The notes under the pieces are model-generated. The model was given only the letters and a program-made list of their open reading frames with translations, did no database searches and was not told where the DNA came from. The position numbers and the translations under genes are program-made. Source: Brotaphodocola sp003480315 (lineage in GTDB: Bacteria > Bacillota > Clostridia > Lachnospirales > Lachnospiraceae). From it: a stretch of DNA of 64,000 nt. The DNA is taken from the NCBI RefSeq assembly GCF_964246085.1, contig NZ_CAXTPD010000016.1, one strand, 5' to 3'. Position 1 is the stretch's first letter. Every line of letters starts with the position of its first letter. Below are positions 25,468-33,744 of this stretch, piece by piece.

Positions 25468-26289
25468 ATGAATCTGTTTTCACCGGCTCAAATTGCCGAA
25501 AATTATGTTTCGATTGGAAAAAGTAAGGTCAACACTGCCATTCCGAAGATGTTTCTGCTGGCCGTGATGGCTGGGGTATTCATTGCGCTTGGCGGAGTTG
25601 GAGCAACCACGGCAGCCGTGGGCGTACAGCCTGCTGCTATCGGAAAGCTTCTGGGTGCCTGCATCTTTCCGGGAGGCCTCACCATGGTACTTCTCGCCGG
25701 AAGTGAGTTATTTACCGGAAACTGTCTTTTGACGGTTCCGCTTCTTTCCGGAGAAGTAACGCTTCCCGGGGTTCTCAGAAACTGGATCGTTGTCTATCTT
25801 GGAAATTTTGCCGGCGGGCTTCTTGTGGCTGCCGGAGCCGTATATTCGCATCAGCTCCGCCTGTTTGGAAATGGCATGGCGGTATCCGTGATTTCCACAG
25901 CGGCCGGAAAATGTACGATGAGCTTTTCAGACGCGCTCATCCGGGGAGTTTTCTGTAATTTTCTGGTCTGCATCGCAGTCTGGATCTCATTCGCGGCGAA
26001 AGACGCAGCCGGAAAGGTTATCGGCCTGTTTTTTCCCATCATGATCTTTGTGCTCTGCGGGTTTGAGCACAGTGTGGCAAATATGTATTATATCGGAGCT
26101 GGCCTTATGGCAAGGACCGTACCGGAATATCTGGACGCGGCACTTGCAGCCGGTCTGAATCCTGATGTGATAAATCTGGGTAATTTTCTATTCGCAAACC
26201 TCCTGCCGGTCACCATTGGCAATGTTCTTGGCGGCGGCGTGTGCGTAGGCGGCGTATACTGGCTTGCCTATCTCAGGAAAGCAGATTAG
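25468..26289 (+). CDS. Formate/nitrite transporter family channel (FocA/NirC-like)
   Basis: A 273-residue membrane protein with six hydrophobic segments. It forms pentameric anion channels for formate, nitrite or hydrosulfide. Family features seen are the amphipathic N-terminus SPAQIAENYVSIGKSKVN, LAGSELFTGNCLL near 84 (the omega-loop region), GNFAGGLLVA near 110, RGVFCNFLVCIAVW near 160 and FEHSVANMYYI near 198, which includes the central His of the pore. AGGGGG precedes the ATG. An adjacent moeA relic hints at a former formate-dehydrogenase-type molybdoenzyme locus, which favours formate as substrate, but this is an inference. Confidence 0.88.
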   Translation: MNLFSPAQIAENYVSIGKSKVNTAIPKMFLLAVMAGVFIALGGVGATTAAVGVQPAAIGKLLGACIFPGGLTMVLLAGSELFTGNCLLTVPLLSGEVTLPGVLRNWIVVYLGNFAGGLLVAAGAVYSHQLRLFGNGMAVSVISTAAGKCTMSFSDALIRGVFCNFLVCIAVWISFAAKDAAGKVIGLFFPIMIFVLCGFEHSVANMYYIGAGLMARTVPEYLDAALAAGLNPDVINLGNFLFANLLPVTIGNVLGGGVCVGGVYWLAYLRKAD

Positions 26290-26325
26290 AAAAACCCAAC
26301 CAGGAGAATGAAGGTATAGAATAAC

Positions 26326-26900
26326 ATGAGTAAGATTTTTCTTGCTGACTCCAAAAGCAACGATGTCAGGATTGGCCGTCTTTTGGAAACATTTCGAGCA
26401 AAAATTAAAGCATATCCGCCAGGTTCCCCGCTTCTTCCGGGAAAAATCTATGACTCCAATCAAAAAAGGACATCCTTCACGATGTCCTGAAAATCCTTGG
26501 CTGTAAAAGGCTGTTCTGGGGAGTGGAAGTCAAACCCGGCATGCCTACGATTGGTGCCCTGTACCAGGATAAGGTGATGCTCTGCCTTTCCGGCAATCCT
26601 TATGGCGCGGCGGTAAATCTGGAGCTGATGGCTCGACCGGTTCTTGCGAAAATGTCCGGGCGTTATGATCTGCAGATCACAAGATTGAATGCAGTCATCG
26701 ACTATGACTATTTCAAAAAATGCCCGGTGGTCCGTTATGTGCGTGCTTTTTACCGGGATGGGCATGTCTGTGCGGCAAATGGCTCCAATGCGTCGGGTAT
26801 CATCAGCAATTTAAGCGGCTGCAACTGCCTGATCGAGATTCCGGCCGGAACTTCCGAAGTGCGAAGAGGGGATCAGGTTTCTGTGGTGCTGTTTGCGTAA
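26326..26900 (+). pseudogene. moeA (molybdopterin molybdenumtransferase) relic
   Basis: Two pieces of MoeA remain. The first frame (26326-26487) ends in LLPGKIYDSNQ, the conserved entry to the MoeA catalytic domain. After a frameshift in an A-run near 26460, the second frame continues DVLKILGCKRLFWGVEVKPG, PTIGALYQDKVMLCLSGNPYGA and the C-terminal domain IV to the stop at 26900. Domains I-II and much of domain III are missing. MoeA inserts molybdenum into molybdopterin, so any molybdoenzyme in this strain would need another copy. Confidence 0.75.
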
Positions 26901-26918
26901 TGCGGCGTTGCTTTCAAA

Positions 26919-28019
26919 CTACACGATATCAATGTGCTTTACGCTTTTGCGCCGTTCCTCTTCGATGGCGGCGTAAAACTTTCTGGTAATGTTCACATCA
27001 TTGTGTCCGAGAATATCGGCAACCAGATAAATATCATTTGTTTTCGCATAAAGGGCGGAGCCGTAGCTGCTCCGCAGCTTATGCGGTGTAATCTTTTTCT
27101 TCGGTGTTGCCACAGATGCATATTTCTTCACCAGATATTCCACGCTACGCACAGTCAGGCGTTTCTTGCGAAGAGAAAGGAAAAGCGCCGGTTCATCCTG
27201 TGTGCCTGTCCCTGTCTCAATTGAGCATAGAGTTCTGCGTTCTTCCAGATACCGTTCTAAATACTGCGCAACCTCATCACTAAAATAGACGGTTGCTTCT
27301 TTTCCGCCTTTCCGGTGGATATGAATTCCCTGTTCTTTTATATCTACATCCGACAAATTTAAGCCCACGCATTCCGATACACGGATACCGGTTCCCAGCA
27401 TCAGCGCAAGGAGGGCACAGTCCCGCACCTTTGTTTTCTGATGAAACTGCTTCTGCCTGGGAGATAATCCGGCACCGTTTTCTGCTTCTTTTAGCAGTTC
27501 TTTGATTTCCTTCTGGTTAAGCCGGACAATCTCTTTCTCCCGGATCTTTGGCACCTGCATGGATAAGGTAGGATTGACCGTAATCTGACCAGTACGCTGG
27601 AAATAACCAAAGAAACTCTTCAGCGAGAAAAATTTCCGCTTGATTCCCTGCTCTTTGTTGGTGTTTCGATGGTCCGGGTCATCTGGCCGGTACTTCAGGT
27701 ATTCCAGATAACGTTCCAGATCAGTAACGGAGATCTGGCGGAACTGTTCTATGGTGAAGTCTTTGGCAGATAATCCGAAAGAGCGGATTTCTGGTTTGGC
27801 TTCTGTGCATATTGAGGGGGAACCGGTGGCGTGTCTGCTGGTTAAAAAATCAAAAAACATGCAGATGTCATAGGCGTAGGAGAGCCTGGTCATAGAAGAG
27901 GTGGCGGGTTCAATTCCACGAAAAAAATCCGCGCAGAAGGGTGGGAGAGTGGAAAGCAGCTCCTGCAGCTTAGCCTCATTTTTCCGGTCACGCTGTTCAT
28001 GGTACGGCAATTCTGTCAT
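26919..28019 (-). CDS. Tyrosine recombinase (XerC/D-like integrase)
   Basis: A 366-residue recombinase. The N-terminal SAM-like core-binding domain is at about 15-145. The catalytic domain is at about 165-360 with the full set R213 (GTGIRVSE), K240, H313-x-x-R316 (TPHKLRSS), H339 (LGHNDVN) and the nucleophile Y349 (TRKFYA). It is downstream of and 6 bases from the RHH/coiled-coil gene on the same strand, so the two are co-transcribed. No obvious cargo lies between them and a second boundary. A relic of the same tail at 25087 suggests repeated recombination here. Confidence 0.88.
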   Translation of the reverse strand: MTELPYHEQRDRKNEAKLQELLSTLPPFCADFFRGIEPATSSMTRLSYAYDICMFFDFLTSRHATGSPSICTEAKPEIRSFGLSAKDFTIEQFRQISVTDLERYLEYLKYRPDDPDHRNTNKEQGIKRKFFSLKSFFGYFQRTGQITVNPTLSMQVPKIREKEIVRLNQKEIKELLKEAENGAGLSPRQKQFHQKTKVRDCALLALMLGTGIRVSECVGLNLSDVDIKEQGIHIHRKGGKEATVYFSDEVAQYLERYLEERRTLCSIETGTGTQDEPALFLSLRKKRLTVRSVEYLVKKYASVATPKKKITPHKLRSSYGSALYAKTNDIYLVADILGHNDVNITRKFYAAIEEERRKSVKHIDIV

Positions 28020-28025
28020 GACGCA

Positions 28026-29048
28026 TTACTCCCTTCCGGTATTTTTGACAGCAGCATCTGCTGTGATACCTGTGTCTGGCGTTTCCGAAATTTGCTTTGT
28101 ATGCTGTTCGGGGGTGCTTTCCCGGGTCAGCTGCAGCTGTAGCTGCTCCAGCTCTGCCTGTAGCCGTACGGTTTCACGATCCGCTTGTCTCAGCTCCTCC
28201 TGCATTTCCCGTTCCTTTGCGATCACGGCCCGTTCCTGCTCCAGCTCTGCCTGCATCCGCACCTGCTTTAACATAGCCTGGGTGTCGGAATCCTTATCGG
28301 AAAGCTGCCGCTTCAGATCTGCAAGCAGCATCCGGTCCTCCAGTTTCTGGTTTTCCATTTCGCGGACCTGCTGCTGCGCCTGCGTGGCAATCTGCTCCAG
28401 ATTTTTCTTCTGTCCGGTTTCATGCTCCAGAGTCTGCTGAAGCTCCCGGATTTTCAGCTGAAGCGCAGCAGCTTCTTTCTGTGCCTGTTCCTCTGATTCT
28501 TTCAGGGCGTCATACCGGACCAGTTTCTGCTGAAGCTCCTGATTTTGCAGTTGCAGAATGCGGTTCATTTCTTCACGGTCTGAGGCGGTCTTTTTTGCAG
28601 CCTCCATCTGTCCGATGGCATACTGAGCCTGTTCCTGCAGATGCTTTTGTTCCTCACGCAGGGCAGTCATGGCAGTATCCGAATTCTTCTTTTCCGTCTC
28701 CATGAGTTTAATTTTTTCTCTCAGTTCATCAATCGTCTGATCCTTCCGTTTTAAACCAGACCGGAAGTGTTCCTGTACGCGCAGCTCAGCATTGCTGCTC
28801 AGCTCAATGCTGTTGATATATGCCGATAAAATTTCTTTCAGAAGCCGTTCAAAATTTTCTATTTCTACGATACGGCCAGGAGTAGCAGCTTTGGCATTGT
28901 TCAGCTCCAGAATCTGCATCAGATGATCAAAGCCCTGCGCCTGGTTCATTCCATGAGAGGTGCAGAACTGGCGGAATGCTTCCGCGGAATCCGGATCAAT
29001 GCGGAAGTTCACCTGTTTGCTTTCTTTTGTAGTCTTTTCTTCTTTCAT
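28026..29048 (-). CDS. Ribbon-helix-helix plus long coiled-coil protein, partner of the recombinase
   Basis: A 340-residue protein. Residues about 8-55 (QVNFRIDPDSAEAFRQFCTS and following) look like a ribbon-helix-helix DNA-binding fold. Residues about 85-325 are an almost uninterrupted coiled coil rich in E, Q, K and L, recalling KfrA-type plasmid proteins. I chose ATG 29048: AGGAGG is 8 bases upstream. An earlier in-frame ATG at 29078 lies inside the promoter region. The sequence-specific head and long rod suggest a DNA-organising or directionality partner for the integrase, which follows after 6 bases. No closer family is recognised. Confidence 0.7.
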   Translation of the reverse strand: MKEEKTTKESKQVNFRIDPDSAEAFRQFCTSHGMNQAQGFDHLMQILELNNAKAATPGRIVEIENFERLLKEILSAYINSIELSSNAELRVQEHFRSGLKRKDQTIDELREKIKLMETEKKNSDTAMTALREEQKHLQEQAQYAIGQMEAAKKTASDREEMNRILQLQNQELQQKLVRYDALKESEEQAQKEAAALQLKIRELQQTLEHETGQKKNLEQIATQAQQQVREMENQKLEDRMLLADLKRQLSDKDSDTQAMLKQVRMQAELEQERAVIAKEREMQEELRQADRETVRLQAELEQLQLQLTRESTPEQHTKQISETPDTGITADAAVKNTGRE

Positions 29049-29068
29049 GTCGTCATCCTCCTGAAAAC

Positions 29069-29097
29069 AGTATAACACAGGGCAAATACTCCGTCAA
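29069..29097 (-). promoter_or_regulatory. Promoter of the coiled-coil/integrase operon
   Basis: On the minus strand TTGACG (29097-29092) and TATACT (29074-29069) are spaced by 17 bases. An inverted repeat (AACAGAA ... TTCTGTT, about 29098-29121) lies directly upstream and could be an operator. Confidence 0.7.
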
Positions 29098-29316
29098 ACA
29101 GAAGTGAAATTTCTGTTTTTAATGCTATACTAATCTATACATGAATATGCTATACATAGCGATGTATCATGCGATATCAGATCAAAAAGCGCAGAGTAGC
29201 AGGCGTGAAAACATAAAAATAATGTCAGATATCTTTGCTAATTATAAATACAATTCACAAATAAGACTGAAAAACGCTCAAAAAACAGAACATGTATTCG
29301 AAATACGGCTCCTATT

Positions 29317-29344
29317 ATTGCGCAAAACCTCAGTTTTGCGCAAT
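29317..29344. repeat. Perfect 12-base inverted repeat
   Basis: ATTGCGCAAAAC and GTTTTGCGCAAT flank a 4-base loop (CTCA), just upstream of the promoter at 29359. There is no T-run. It could be an operator or a small hairpin. The surrounding 29120-29316 stretch shows no supported gene; the 69-codon frame there is unlike a protein. Confidence 0.6.
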
Positions 29345-29358
29345 GTTTAAACTGAACA

Positions 29359-29387
29359 TTTACATTTCTGGAAAAAACAGATATAAT
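29359..29387 (+). promoter_or_regulatory. Promoter for the small membrane protein and sensor kinase
   Basis: TTTACA (29359-29364) and TATAAT (29382-29387) are spaced by 17 bases. Confidence 0.7.
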
Positions 29388-29433
29388 TCAAGGGATTTTA
29401 TAGCAAAAACGTACAGGAGGTGAGATTGCGATT

Positions 29434-29652
29434 ATGTCGATACTGTTTGCTGTAGTATTTTTAGTGCTGATTTTTAAATGTGTCGGTCTGGCCCTGCGTG
29501 TTTGCGGAACACTACTGGGTGCCCTGTTAAGTCTGGCCGGTTTTCTCCTTTCACTCACACTGGGGGCAGTTCTGTTCGGACTTTCTACCGCGTTTGCGGC
29601 AGTTCTGTTGCTGATCGGAATTGTATGGCTCGTGATTCGGATCCTTCTATAA
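29434..29652 (+). CDS. Small hydrophobic membrane protein
   Basis: A 72-residue, almost wholly hydrophobic protein with two or three membrane segments (FAVVFLVLIF, LLGALLSLAGFLL, AAVLLLIGIVWLVI). AGGAGGT lies 13 bases before the ATG, a little far. It is preceded by a good promoter and followed 42 bases later by the sensor kinase gene. Function unknown. Confidence 0.5.
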   Translation: MSILFAVVFLVLIFKCVGLALRVCGTLLGALLSLAGFLLSLTLGAVLFGLSTAFAAVLLLIGIVWLVIRILL

Positions 29653-29694
29653 AAACGGGCATCGAAAAATCCACTGATTCGGAGAGAAACTAGT

Positions 29695-30549
29695 ATGAGC
29701 AAAAGCATGATCAATAACCGTTTTTTAGAAGAGACCGTATTTGCGATCGCAGATGGGTACTGCGTCATTAACCTTACCAAAAACTATGTGCCTGGCGTCA
29801 TGTACCAGGTCATTGATGGCAGGCAATATAACCTGAATGAGCAATTAGGCCTGCCGGAAGATTCCAGTCTGCAGAGTCTGGTGGATGCCTGGGCATTAAC
29901 GATACCGAAGGAGGGTCTTTCCGACTTTTTGGAGGAATTCGACAGAGAACGGCTTTTGAAGCGTTTTGAAAACGGAGAGCGTCATATATCATTTCGTTAC
30001 TGGACCTGTACCGCAACCTTTGAACCCATGCTTGCAGAAGATCACATGGCTCTGTACAGAGATGCGGAAACCGGTGATGTCATAGCAGTCAGCTATGTGC
30101 TTGACCGCACAGAGCATTACCGCCTGGAGGAAAAAGAACGGGCATTGGAAAAATCAAACCAGGAGTATATTAAGCTCCTGGAGGAAGAAAAAAAGCACAC
30201 GGCTATCATTGAAAAGCTGACACAGGAGCTTCGCAATGAATTGGACTGGTTTTCCGTTTCTATACCAGGCGGTGTAAAAATCAGCAATGATGATCCTACG
30301 TATTCCTTTAAATATGTATCAGAACAGTTTGCAAATATGCTTGGTTACAACACACCGGAAGAACTGATAGAAGCAGGTCAGGGCAGCATTCTCGGACTCG
30401 CTCACCCCGAAGATATTACGAGAGGTCTTGCTGACGCGCTGGATCAGTATACACGCTCCGATCATTACGCCACGATCTACCGAATCCGCTGCAAAGACGG
30501 AACCTATAAGTACATTGAAGATCGGGGACAGAAGGTTCGCAAACCGTGA
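29695..30549 (+). pseudogene. Hybrid sensor histidine kinase, N-terminal (PAS) part, split by an insertion
   Basis: 284 codons. The frame encodes an N-terminal sensory region, a coiled-coil linker (about 145-185) and a PAS domain (about 190-280: FKYVSEQFANMLGYNTPEEL, HPEDITRG, IRCKDGTYKYIEDRGQKVR). It ends abruptly at KP-stop exactly where a PAS domain should continue. The matching kinase and receiver part lies at 41826-43097, about 11.3 kb away on the same strand. The pairing is inferred from family architecture: PAS, linker, HisKA, HATPase and receiver in one Lachnospiraceae-type hybrid kinase. Between the stop and the intron (30550-30617) nothing recognisable remains. Confidence 0.75.
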
Positions 30550-30638
30550 AGGTGGACGTACTGTTGCTTGTGGTAGAGTTGCTACTATCATCGAGTAATT
30601 AAATATTATTCAATAGAGTAGGAGGCGGTGACTAACCG

Positions 30639-30694
30639 CCGTCCTCTCACACCACCGTGCGTACCGTTCGGTACACGGCGGTGTGAGAGGACGG
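30639..30694 (-). ncRNA. Group II intron domain V region with extended stem
   Basis: On the minus strand CCGTCCTCTCACACCGCCGTG ... CACGGTGGTGTGAGAGGACGG forms a near-perfect hairpin capped by a GAAC loop, with the small bulge expected of domain V. The extra 15-base outer stem is longer than the usual 34-nt domain V. Confidence 0.55.
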
Positions 30695-30794
30695 CGTGCA
30701 TGGACTGATAGGCTGTGGCTAAATCATAAAAGCCCCAGTTTATCAGTCTTTCTTTTGTTAGGGCTCTGTTTAGTACACCGCTCCCTGCCATTCT

Positions 30795-32075
30795 CTAATA
30801 GGACTTTCGACTGTAGGCTCCTTCACTTGCTACCCATTCTGGCATTCCCAGTCCTATTAGCTTCCGTTTTCGCGTCTTTGGCAGTTTCCACTGTTTCCAG
30901 ATACACATCCGTATCCTTCTGTACAGCCATCCATTCAGGCCTTCGATGTTGTTCTTCATGTCTGCTATACTGTAATAGTTCAACCATCCACGCATGTATT
31001 CTTTTATATGTTCCATAGTCTTTACTATACTTCCGCACTTACTCCGGGAAGTGAGCTTTCGCAGGTTGTCCTTGGCTTTCTTCCATGACTTTCCATGAAC
31101 ACGGACATAGATTCCTTTTCCGTTCTTCCCGAAACAGAAGCCAAGGTACTTAAAATTTCGTATTGCAAACACGCTGACCGTACGACTTTTCTCCCGGTTC
31201 ACCTTTAGTTTCAGTGTCCCTTCCAGATATTTCGTACTGCTTTCCAACAATCTCTCAGATGCCCGCTCACTCTTCGCTAACAGTACGATATCATCTGCAT
31301 AGCGAATGCACGGCACTCCTCTTTTGTTGAACTCCTGGTCAAACTCGTTAAGATAAACATTGGCTAACAGCGGAGAGAGATTTCCTCCCTGCGGTGAACC
31401 TTCTTCCGTCTTAACGACTACACCGTTTTCCATCACTCCACTTCTTAAATACCTCTTTATCATCTGAATCACCCTTTTGTCCTTTACATCTCTGCGCAGG
31501 ATATTTACCAGTAATTCATGGTTCAGTGTATCGAAATACTTTGACAAGTCAAGAACCACAGCTCTTGTATATCCCCGTTCTGCATACTCCTTTATCTTCT
31601 GAACTGCATCTTTCGTACTTCGTCCCGGACGGTATCCAAAACTTCCATCCGAAAACTTCGGCTCATAGATCGGTATCAGCTGTTGTGACATTGCTTGTTG
31701 GATGATGCGGTCTATGACGGTCGGAATACCGAGCTTTCGTACTCCGCCATCTGGCTTTGGAATCTCCGCTCTTCTGACAGGAGATGGGGTATAATGCCCT
31801 TTTCTTATTCTCCCCGTCAGTTCATGGCTGTGTTCCCTTAGCCACAGAAACGCCTCTTCAACGGTCATTCCATCTACTCCCGGCGCTCCCTTGTTTGCCT
31901 TCACCCTCTTGTAAGCTCTGTTGAGGTTGTCCTTATTCAGTATCTTACCTAAGATATCCGGCTCTGCACTGTCTCTTTCTTTCCATATCCGGTTAAATGA
32001 GCGGTGCGCTCTTACATACCTTTTACGTTCCGCGCTATCTCTTTGCAAGCAGCTTTCCTTGTTTTCTGCATCCAT
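30795..32075 (-). pseudogene. ltrA: Group II intron reverse transcriptase/maturase with premature amber codon
   Basis: The frame starting MDAENKESCL has the RT blocks NKGAPGVDGM, KPDGGVRKLGIPTVIDRIIQ, the catalytic YADD in CIRYADDIVLL, EGSPQGGNLSPLL and the maturase X domain (FKYLGFCFGK, MRGWLNYYSI). It drives splicing and retrohoming. It stops at TAG (30797-30795) after GAYSRKSY, where homologues continue with Trp. The same frame continues RMAGSGVLNRALTKERLINW and stays open to 30606, so a TGG-to-TAG change is likely. The open frame upstream to 32327 is intron RNA rather than protein. There is no HNH endonuclease domain, as in class C introns. Confidence 0.8.
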
Positions 32076-32519
32076 CTGCTCATTTCTCCTTTCCGGGTCA
32101 TACTTAAGACTCCTATTGATTCGGTCCTTCACCTCTCGGCTACTATGACCTCTGCTGACTTCTGTACGTTCAGCATTGCTTTGGGCAGTGGTTACTTCTT
32201 TCAAAGCATTCCGCACAGATCTCCCCGGGTACCACACGTTTCTTTCTCTCCATCTATCTGCCACATTTATTCCGCATAATTCCGTGTAGTTATTGGGCCT
32301 CGATTTGTTACTCAATCTTACCCTCATGCGAAACCTTATATGTGATTTCTGTTCGTCAGACCAGAGATTTGCCCGTGGTTAGTCTGTTCCCACATCCGGC
32401 TTCCTTCAGATTCCACCTCACGATGGACACCCTTGCCTTCGGCTATATCCTTCCCACTACCGGGCGGATTCGGGACTCGCACCCGTTAGAAACGCGCGCC
32501 GCCGGACGCACGTAAATTC

Positions 32520-32552
32520 AAGGCTTTCCGAGATTTCTCGGGAAGCCTTTTT
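32520..32552 (+). terminator. Terminator-like hairpin at the intron's 5' exon
   Basis: AAGGCTTTCCGAGA (32520-32533) and TCTCGGGAAGCCTT (32536-32549) pair almost perfectly and are followed by TTT on the plus strand. This is both a terminator and the likely recognition hairpin for class C intron insertion. Downstream, codons reading VNGAKTVPRR (about 32580-32610) look like the tail of a phage-type integrase, too short to call. Confidence 0.6.
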
Positions 32553-32751
32553 GCGTACAGAAATAATGAAAAGGGGTGTGAATGGTGCCAAAACGGTGCC
32601 CAGAAGATTGTATTATATTATTATTGAATCTCATTTGTAATTGGAACAATTTTTGAAGAACAAGAAAATAGACAAGAAAAAACAAGAAATATATACATAA
32701 AAAGCAAGAACAAACACGTATAAAACAAGAAAATAAGAATATGGAAAAATC

Positions 32752-32788
32752 TTGACATTTTATATGCACATAGTATAATCTATATGCA
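32752..32788 (+). promoter_or_regulatory. Promoter with duplicated TATATGCA operator
   Basis: TTGACA (32752-32757) and TATAAT (32774-32779) are spaced by 16 bases. TATATGCA occurs at 32761-32768 and 32781-32788, exactly 20 bases apart, bracketing the -10. The downstream gene has a winged-helix head that could bind this repeat. Confidence 0.65.
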
Positions 32789-32803
32789 AAGGAGATGATA
32801 ATA

Positions 32804-33733
32804 ATGACTAAAAGTGCAATGATAAAAGAACTGATAATACAATTATTATCAGATGGAAGTCCTCATGCTGTTTCTGAAATGAAAGATTATTTAGTTGAAA
32901 AGAATATGGAAGATTATTCAGAAGGGCAGTTTGCGGGAGCTGTAAATAATTTGTTAAAGAACAAAAGAATAGAAAAGATTGATAGAGGTACATATAGGGT
33001 ATCGGGAACAGAGATGGTTTTGACTAAAGAAAGGAATGGGGGATTTATGAAAAGATGTTTTGTGGTTTCGCCTATAGGTGATATGGGTTCGGATATTCGA
33101 AAAAATGCTGATCAGTTGTATCAACATATAATTAAACCAGTATGTGAAAAGTGCGGTTTTGCTGCACAGAGAGTTGATGAATTTAATACATCAGGTTCAA
33201 TTACGCAGGAAATCTTGGATGCGTTAAATGATTATGAATTAGTCATTGCAGATTTAACAGGGCATAATCCAAATGTCTTTTTTGAAATTGGTTACAGGTC
33301 TAAAAGTCAAAAACCCATAATTCATTTAAAACGTAAAGATGAGATAATACCATTTGATGTCTCAACAATTCGTACGTTTGAATATGACTTGACTGATTTG
33401 GATATGGTAACTGCAACTAAAGATAGGTTAGAACAAGTAATAAAGAATTTTAAGTATGACGAAGTTAAAGAACCTAAAAAGAGTAGCAATAGCTTTGAAA
33501 ATAATATGATTGTTGCATCTTTAAATGATATACAATATAAAATAGATGTTTTAACTGAGGAAATTAAAAAGAAAGAAAATGAAACAATCAAAACAGTTAT
33601 TGAAACTTTTAATGCTCAGAAACCGGAACCGGAATCTTTTGAAACAGAGATGATGAAGATATTAATGCCAGAGTTATTAAAAAATCCCAATGCAGCAGAT
33701 GCATTGCTTAAGTTAGGTGAGAAATTTAAATAA
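32804..33733 (+). CDS. Winged-helix plus nucleoside 2-deoxyribosyltransferase-like protein
   Basis: A 309-residue protein. Residues 1-75 look like a winged-helix domain (MIKELIIQLLSDGSPHAVSEM, GTYRVS). Residues about 82-200 form a Rossmann-like domain of the nucleoside deoxyribosyltransferase/TIR-like type: CFVVSPIGDMGSDIRKNADQ, ALNDYELVIADLTGHNPNVF and FEIGYRS with Glu161 as candidate catalytic residue. A helical tail (about 215-309) may mediate assembly. The start at 32804 has GGAG 9 bases upstream. This fold occurs in defence effectors such as retron-associated deoxyribosyltransferases, and the neighbours are a PemK/MazF toxin and R-M genes. A nucleotide- or NAD-depleting, self-regulated effector is a reasonable guess, not shown. 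Confidence 0.65.
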   Translation: MTKSAMIKELIIQLLSDGSPHAVSEMKDYLVEKNMEDYSEGQFAGAVNNLLKNKRIEKIDRGTYRVSGTEMVLTKERNGGFMKRCFVVSPIGDMGSDIRKNADQLYQHIIKPVCEKCGFAAQRVDEFNTSGSITQEILDALNDYELVIADLTGHNPNVFFEIGYRSKSQKPIIHLKRKDEIIPFDVSTIRTFEYDLTDLDMVTATKDRLEQVIKNFKYDEVKEPKKSSNSFENNMIVASLNDIQYKIDVLTEEIKKKENETIKTVIETFNAQKPEPESFETEMMKILMPELLKNPNAADALLKLGEKFK

Positions 33734-33744
33734 GGAGAAAGCGG

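Larger units (their letters stand above)
30618..32511 (-). mobile_element. Group II intron (about 1.9 kb) with maturase ORF
   Basis: On the minus strand the element begins GTGCGTCC at 32511 (the GUGYG 5' end of group II introns), followed by structured, GC-rich domain I sequence, the reverse transcriptase gene, and a long domain V/VI hairpin at 30639-30694. The 3' end was placed after ..CCTCCTAC at about 30618. The 5' exon contains a terminator-like hairpin (32520-32552) directly next to the junction, as is typical of class C introns that insert behind terminators. It forms the left end of the block that splits the kinase gene. Confidence 0.75.

Noticed and set aside
29141..29350. 69-codon frame between two promoters
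   Set aside because: No ribosome-binding site, unusual composition, and it contains the perfect hairpin at 29317. Probably non-coding.
30606..30791. Separate 61-residue gene after the maturase
   Set aside because: It is the in-frame continuation of the maturase after its TAG and then runs through intron domain V.
32075..32327. 84-residue N-terminal extension of the maturase
   Set aside because: The sequence corresponds to structured intron RNA upstream of the ORF, and maturase homology begins after MDAENK.
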